Assembly (NCBI GenBank): GCA_035610365.1
Contig: CM069432.1
Coordinates: 230,600,532 to 230,664,531, forward strand
Source of the DNA: Aquatica leii
Lineage: Eukaryota > Arthropoda > Insecta > Coleoptera > Lampyridae
Length of the DNA: 64,000 nucleotides
Direction: 5' to 3'
In this document: piece after piece, positions 59,100 to 64,000 of the stretch
Position numbering within the stretch: position 1 is the first letter of the stretch
Layout: every line of letters starts with the position of its first letter
The notes under the pieces: generated by a model
Told to the model about the DNA's origin: nothing
The model's database searches: none
Seen by the model: only the letters and a program-made list of their open reading frames with translations
Program-made: the position numbers and the translations under genes

Positions 59100-60470
59100 T
59101 TAGATTTTTTGGAAAATATAGTTTTCATGAATCTAATTATCACTAATGCACAAGTAAGTTCACTTTTGCAAAAGGTATTTAGGCATATTAACTTATTTAT
59201 GATTGGAAGGAGTGGAAATATTTGAACAAAGATAAACTTTACGCCTATATTGAAATTCTGATAACAATGGGCGTTCATCATTCTAGTACTAAACATGTCA
59301 GAGTTTTATGGAAGCTTGATTCATATCCACTTTATCGGACAGCACGAATGAGCAGGTTTTATAAAATATGCCAATTTATCTAATTTGACAACAAAAACAT
59401 CAGAAATGAGAGGGTGAAATCAAATAAGGCGGCAGCTATTGCAGATATCTGGTTGATGTTAAATGCGAATTTGTCATCAAAATATGTTCCAACCGATTGT
59501 ATTACTATAGATGAACAGCTGTTTCCTTTTAAAAACAGGACTAGATTTACTCAATATATTCCGTCCAAACATGCGAAGTAAGGCATCAAGGTGTGGTGTG
59601 TTTGTGACGCCCAAACCTCATATCCAATCGCTGGTCAAATGTATATCGGTAAAGGAACAAGTGGCCCCGAAAAGGACCAAAGCAACGAGTTGTCAGGGAT
59701 TTGAGCTACCAATTCAGGAGATCAAGAAGAAACGTAACGATGGACAACTTTTTTACAGCGTTACCTTTGGCTCACTTGTTACTCTCTTGGAATTTTTACA
59801 TGGTAGGTACACTGAAACAAAATAAATTCAACATCCCAAAGGAAATGAAGAAAAGTAAGGACAAGAGAGAGCACTCTTAGACATTTGGGTTCAGCGAGGA
59901 ATGCAAAGTAGCATTCGTTCCTATGTGTCAAAGAAGGAACAGTGACATTGGTGTCAACTATGCACATGAATACCAATATCACTAGACCGAAACAAATGCC
60001 AGAAATAGTGATGTATTACAATGCGACTAAGAGCGGCGTGGACAACCTGGACAAAATGGTTGTTCATTATCTACAAAAAGAAAGACTTTTCGTTGGCTAC
60101 ACGCAATGTTTTTTTAACATGATAGATGTAGCAGCCCTTGCTGCCTATATTATATACTCCAAAAACAACCCTGCAACTACTACGTTAGCCCATAGTATGC
60201 GGACTTTCCTTGGTGGTCTCAGGTAAGAAACTATCTTTGCCCACAATTGAAAAGCGTTCAAAAGGTCCCAGGATTTTAAGGCACTTTTCAACGAGATCTT
60301 AGGACATCCAGTTGCACCTCCACAACTAAGAGCTAAACATGTGGGAAGCTGTTTCATCTGTCGCTCAAAAGCTTCATTTGAAAGAATAATTAGAAAATTT
60401 AAAATATGTAATCGGCCTGTTTGTAACGAACATTCAGAGAATGTAACAAAATGTATGCAATGTATATAAA
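59100..60470 (+). pseudogene. piggyBac transposase (decayed)
   Basis: This TTAA-specific transposase relic is readable from about 59210 (WKYLNKDKLYAYIEILITMG) through SYPLYRTARMSRFYKICQFI and VPTDCITIDEQLFPFKNRTR (59491-59560, first catalytic Asp context DEQL). Then WCVCDAQTSYPIAGQMYIGK (59593-59652, second Asp in CDA). A gap and shifts cover the middle, with FNIPKEMKKSKDKREHS and GFSEECKVAFVP. Then STMHMNTNI, RPKQMPEIVMYYNATKSGVD with NLDKMV (third acidic site, about 60040), and YTQCFFNMIDVAALAAYIIY (60101-60160). The C-terminal cross-brace zinc finger is partly readable (CFICRSK.. CNRPVCNEHSEN, 60355-60440). Shifts near 59570, 59655-59940 and 60225 inactivate it. No TTAA ends were found. 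Confidence 0.82.
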
Positions 60471-60479
60471 TGTTTATAA

Positions 60480-61239
60480 TGTATATATTGTTTATAATAT
60501 ATGTTGTTTATAAAGAATAAATGCTTACCTACCTACATTATTGTCATTAGAGAGTATCTCAAGCTATGTAAACTTTATGTAGGTACACCGATACTTATAT
60601 GTGCATGTAAGATATAAACTTCTATTTTAGCGCAAATATATATTGTTTAAATATTTCAGTAGTTCATTTAGTATAAAAACGATTTCAAATATACTGGTTT
60701 AGGATAATTATGAGTCTCAAGGATATCACTAAATAAAAACTTAAAAAAACGTAGTTAAAGTCGCGAAAGGTACACAGTTACCTGACTGTGCACATAACGG
60801 TTAAAATTAAAGGACTGTATTTTTTGTGAATGTGGTTTTTTATGCAGCCTACTGAATTGCGTTTGTTCATTCAATTATAGCTTTTTTTATGTCATATTTG
60901 GTTTTAATGGTATTTTTAAATACATTTGATAAATTAATTTACTTTGGAAATAGTGCCAATTTGTTTGAGTGGTGCAGAGTATAAGTCGTTTTTAAACATG
61001 AGCTGAGTTTAAATAGAAAATTATTATAAAAAATTAAGTAGAAAAAAGCGACGACAAAACCACGTAGTGGATAACCAAAAAGAAACCTCAATTCGAAATG
61101 TTGCAGTGCTAAGAAGGCTAAGTCTAGCAACTAAATTCTACCCAATTAACAAAAATGAGATGAATGGTAAGCAGCTAGATCTAGACACGATTTGATTGTA
61201 AACAAACTCATATTTAATTTTTTACTAATTCAAAAATTG
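60480..61239. other. AT-rich spacer
   Basis: Downstream of the piggyBac relic. A TAATAAATGC-type polyadenylation-like region lies near 60515. Otherwise nothing recognised. Confidence 0.4.
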
Positions 61240-62210
61240 TCAGAGATTTTTCGATGGTCTATAGACGAATAGATCAGAATCAGATCAGTCGATAAGTAGT
61301 TCAAATTGTTTGCATCTATAGCTTCTAATAGTTCACATCCGTCAAATATTCTCAAGAGCCTCAGTCTTGGTCTTTTGCATTAAAATAAAATTTATTCTCT
61401 AGATTTTAGAAGAAGTGCCTTTTTCTGTTAAGTGTATTGGAAGTCTATACACAGCGTAAATTTTCATAGTTGGCATTTTCTTTTCAACTAGTTTCCAAAT
61501 GTTGTTTTTCATATTTATCTACTATATGATGTAGCTTCTATTATGACAACGGTTCTACTATGAGCACTTCCGTCGGCGTGATAGGTGTTATAAATACAAT
61601 TTGCTATAGTTTTTGTTTTGTAAAATGGTTTCACTTATAAGTTTTTAATTTGGTTATTTACAAGAAATAGTTTGATATCTTGAGCATGTTGGTTAATACC
61701 ATCGGTACTCTAGGCACCTATTTTTAAGAATTGGGCCATTATATTATTTTGCTAATTAGCGCGGTTAGAAAATTCATCATAGTCTCCATTTGTGTGATTA
61801 GACATTTTATCATAGATTTTTATATCGTTTGACTGTTGATTTTAGTATGCAACTTGTGGTTGCAGAACTATATAGATGTTTGAGTTTTGTCGTTTTGTTT
61901 TGTCTTACTTGTCTTGCATAAGAAATTTTAGAAACTTTTTATGTTTGGGTTGGAGCGCATAGGTGCATAGTAGCTTCGCGTCTTACTTATGGTTAAAGTT
62001 TTTTTTTATAATTACATGCGTACTATGCACTTTCGATAACTTTCGAGATGGTCTCCGCGACAGTCTACATATTTAATCTGATCAACTTTGGTTTACCTTG
62101 AACATTCTTTAATGGAGTGAGATTCTGTACATTTAACAGAGCGGTTTATTTGCTGGCAGTAGTTTTTGGTATGACCAAACCTTTGACATTTGGTACATTT
62201 TTCTCTTCAA
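61240..62210 (-). pseudogene. Jockey-type non-LTR retrotransposon: gag zinc knuckles and ORF2 start
   Basis: On the minus strand, the gag C-terminus has three CCHC knuckles: CTKCQRFGHTKNYC (about 62205-62160), CTESHSIKEC with its preceding Lys-Cys pair (about 62130-62095), and a decayed DCRGDHLESYRKC (about 62065-62025). A Gln/Asn-rich linker follows. ORF2 begins at the ATG at 61739 with MAQFLKIGA (then TAG in place of Trp) and INQHAQDIKLFLVNNQI, the start of the apurinic endonuclease domain. It continues to YHADGSAHSRTVVIIEA (about 61595-61545), equivalent to the family DGTAHGGTAI block, with one catalytic-region residue changed. The rest of ORF2 is missing. Confidence 0.72.
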
Positions 62211-62804
62211 GGTTGATATTGATAATTTTAACACGCAATAACTAAATAAAAAGAAAAAAATTATAGAAATGTAAATTTAGACGACTAAATAATAAATTAA
62301 TAAAATACAAGTAATAACAGGCATCGCATGGTGAGTCAGGCCTGTTTATACAGGTTTATACAAGAACCCAATAGAGCCGATATATGCACCAACTAGTGTA
62401 TAATCTGAACCATAAAAGAGTTGTGCATCTAATTAACAATTTAGTTTTGTGTTATGCGTGATGTGAAGTGCATACAACAAATATTCCTAGTCTTGGACAA
62501 AAAGAAGTATAATTTTTTGTATTGTTACGCAGATGGCGTGCTTTCATTAAGGATTTTTTTAAAATTAAAATCTTAAGAAGTGATTGTAAATAGATGTGTT
62601 ATTCATAATTCTGCAAAAGAAGTTAGACATATTAGGTTTTATAATTTAATATAATGCACCCTAAAAGTTATGGCTTACTATTTTATGTTTTTGTTTATTT
62701 TGTTTGCTTCCGCGAATAACCAATTTCGCGAATGTTTCGTATTAAAAAATTAATTAGTACGCAATGAGTACCTACACAATATGTGACATTTACATAAAAT
62801 TTTA
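62211..62804. other. AT-rich spacer
   Basis: Nothing recognised. Confidence 0.4.
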
Positions 62805-62955
62805 TAGCTTGGTAGTGATTCTATGCGACCATAGATCCTTCGATGTGGAGGATAGGCACAACTCAGAAAGAAAACTCTGTAGTAACGTTCTTTCTGAGTT
62901 GTGCTTATCCTCCACATCAAAGGATCTATGGTCGCATAGAATCACTACCAAGCTA
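62805..62955. repeat. 151-bp near-perfect palindrome (head-to-head repeat copies)
   Basis: The left arm 62805-62872 and right arm 62888-62955 (68 bp each) match at 66 of 68 positions with a 15-bp spacer. Each arm matches the single repeat at 46893-46965. The left arm (minus strand) also carries the adjoining TTACTACAGAGTTTTC of that repeat, so the palindrome is two copies meeting head to head. Open frames of 71-85 codons on both strands across it are by-products of the repeat. Confidence 0.92.
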
Positions 62956-63065
62956 TTAAGTTTTTGGAGGAGTTGTATCGTTCTCATAGTAAATGAAATT
63001 TTATCCTTATATCTCAAATAATGAATTCAAGAGAGCGTTACCTAAGTGTCTTTAATGAAATAAAA

Positions 63066-64000
63066 CGATTCAATGAAAGAATTGTTATTTGCTAAATGTT
63101 TGAAAACTGATAAGAAAGGTGAAACGTCACTTACTCAATTAAAAGATTTTTTGATGTAAAAACTATACCCTTCGGCAACACCAGGACAACACCGATGCGT
63201 TCTGACATACCTAAAACCAGTTATAGCGAATTATCGGTTTATTGTGTCATTCATCGACATCATTTGGTTGCAAAATACTTTAATGGATGTTTACATGAAT
63301 CACTACATTATGTCATTAGAGCTGTTAATAAAATCAAAAATAATGCCTTAAATGAGAGATTATTTGCTCAATTTTTAATTTTGAAAATGATGATGACTAT
63401 AATCGTTTAAAACTTAACACAGAAGTTCGTTAGTTCTTTAAAAGTGCATGTTTGGATTACTTTTGTTCACTCTTTGATTCAGTGTTGGAATTCGTAGAGA
63501 GAGTAATGACAATGATTTGCGGCACAATTTAATTATCTCAAAAAATGGAATCTGATTTATTTGTCAGATTTAACGAGACTATTTTGAAACTACAATGTGA
63601 TACATTAAATTTAATCAAAGCTAAAAGTGTAATATTTGCATTGGTTGCAAAACTTTTGTTGTATAAACACAAATTGAAAAGAGGAGAACGTCCTCAGTTT
63701 CCAAATCTAGATGAAGATTTGTTTGCTTATTGTCTACACTGAACGACGCTTAATTCGGACCTTAACCAAAAATTTGAACACATTCTTCTCTTAAATATTC
63801 TCGACTGGATGTTAACTCTTTTGTAAGTAGTCAAACTTGGAGTACAAATACAGATGAATACATACTAATACAGAAGCAACTTATTGAATTACCCATAAAT
63901 GAGGAACTGAAACTAATTTTCAAACAAGGGCACCACAACTTCTGGTTATAAAAACATATCCCAATTTTATACTCGGCATTACGCGTTAGTGTACGTACAG
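63066..64000 (+). pseudogene. hAT transposase, ZBED5/SCAND3-like, partial at the window edge
   Basis: Plus-strand segments follow the C-terminal two thirds of the ZBED5/SCAND3-type hAT transposases. YPSATPGQHRCVLTYL (about 63168) comes first. SVYCVIHRHHLVAKYFNGCL and ESLHYVIRAVNKIKNNAL (63228-63350) is the insertion-domain lead block. LKLNTEVR follows, with the Trp of the ExRW motif changed to a stop (about 63432), then CSLFDSVLEFVER (about 63470). FVRFNETILKLQCDTLNLIK and AKLLLYKHKLKRGERPQFPN (63563-63705) come next, then EELKLIFKQGHHNFWL (about 63900-63950) and a start of the dimerisation domain at the edge. Multiple stops are present. The gene continues beyond the window. Confidence 0.78.

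Noticed and set aside
62764..63021. Open frames of 85 and 71 codons on opposite strands with nearly the same peptide
   Set aside because: They mirror each other because they cross a palindrome. They are repeat by-products. A similar frame at 46812-47003 comes from the single repeat copy.

Overview
The window looks like AT-rich nuclear DNA from an arthropod, most likely an insect. The evidence is very short introns (about 50 bp) with GT-AG borders, a spliced protein disulfide isomerase (PDIA6/P5-type) pseudogene, and DUF4806, TTF-type hAT, CGGBP1-like hAT, Crypton, DIRS and Jockey relatives typical of insect genomes. I found no intact host gene, rRNA, tRNA, CRISPR or bacterial feature. The window is a transposon graveyard separated by AT-rich sequence with no recognisable content. 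Most long open frames are pieces of decayed transposases and reverse transcriptases. All reading-frame and splice assignments were made by eye.

Layout. 1-3062: AT-rich, one 24-bp tandem repeat. 3063-6234: decayed mariner-like element, apparently interrupted by a CGGBP1-like hAT. 6471-9316: structurally complete pogo/Tigger-like element with TA target duplication, inverted ends and a nearly readable minus-strand transposase with three frame breaks. 11.7-13.3 kb: decayed transposon of a family with an SDGC..QN signature. 15.5-16.3 kb: Penelope-like reverse transcriptase scraps and an inverted repeat. 19.3-20.2 kb: Crypton-like tyrosine recombinase relic. 20169-21080: TTAA-flanked piggyBac-like remnant. 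21.6-22.9 kb: GC-richer block rich in hairpins, of unknown origin.

24.3-33.8 kb is the most informative part. A minus-strand Tnp2-like (CACTA-type) transposase relic (24311-26398) lies beside a spliced DUF4806 gene (exons between 26616 and 33754). A ~50-bp intron of the DUF4806 gene was hit by a 6.3-kb ZMYM1/TTF-type hAT (27188-33525, perfect 8-bp duplication CAAGATAT). The 5' intron of that hAT was hit by a second hAT (28377-30900, perfect 8-bp duplication TTTATTAC). That one contains a third element with its own inverted ends (28415-29862) carrying spliced DUF4806 exons. The insertion order can be read directly.

34.2-37 kb: 80-bp duplication, a 475-bp hAT-type MITE made of TATCGATACG repeats (perfect TSD GTTAGCAC), and a further DUF4806 relic. 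42.3-43.4 kb: hAT MITE beside a non-LTR retrotransposon tail. 44.2-46.4 kb: SAM-like exons and the PDIA6 pseudogene. 49.7-52.5 kb: DIRS-like retrotransposon with an apparently spliced gag, truncated in its RNase H/tail region. 56.3-56.7 kb: ~100-bp tandem repeat. 57.3-59.0 kb: unnamed transposon gene relic. 59.1-60.5 kb: piggyBac transposase pseudogene. 61.2-62.2 kb: Jockey-type gag/endonuclease relic on the minus strand. 62805-62955: near-perfect 151-bp palindrome. 63.1-64.0 kb: ZBED5/SCAND3-like hAT transposase relic running off the right edge.
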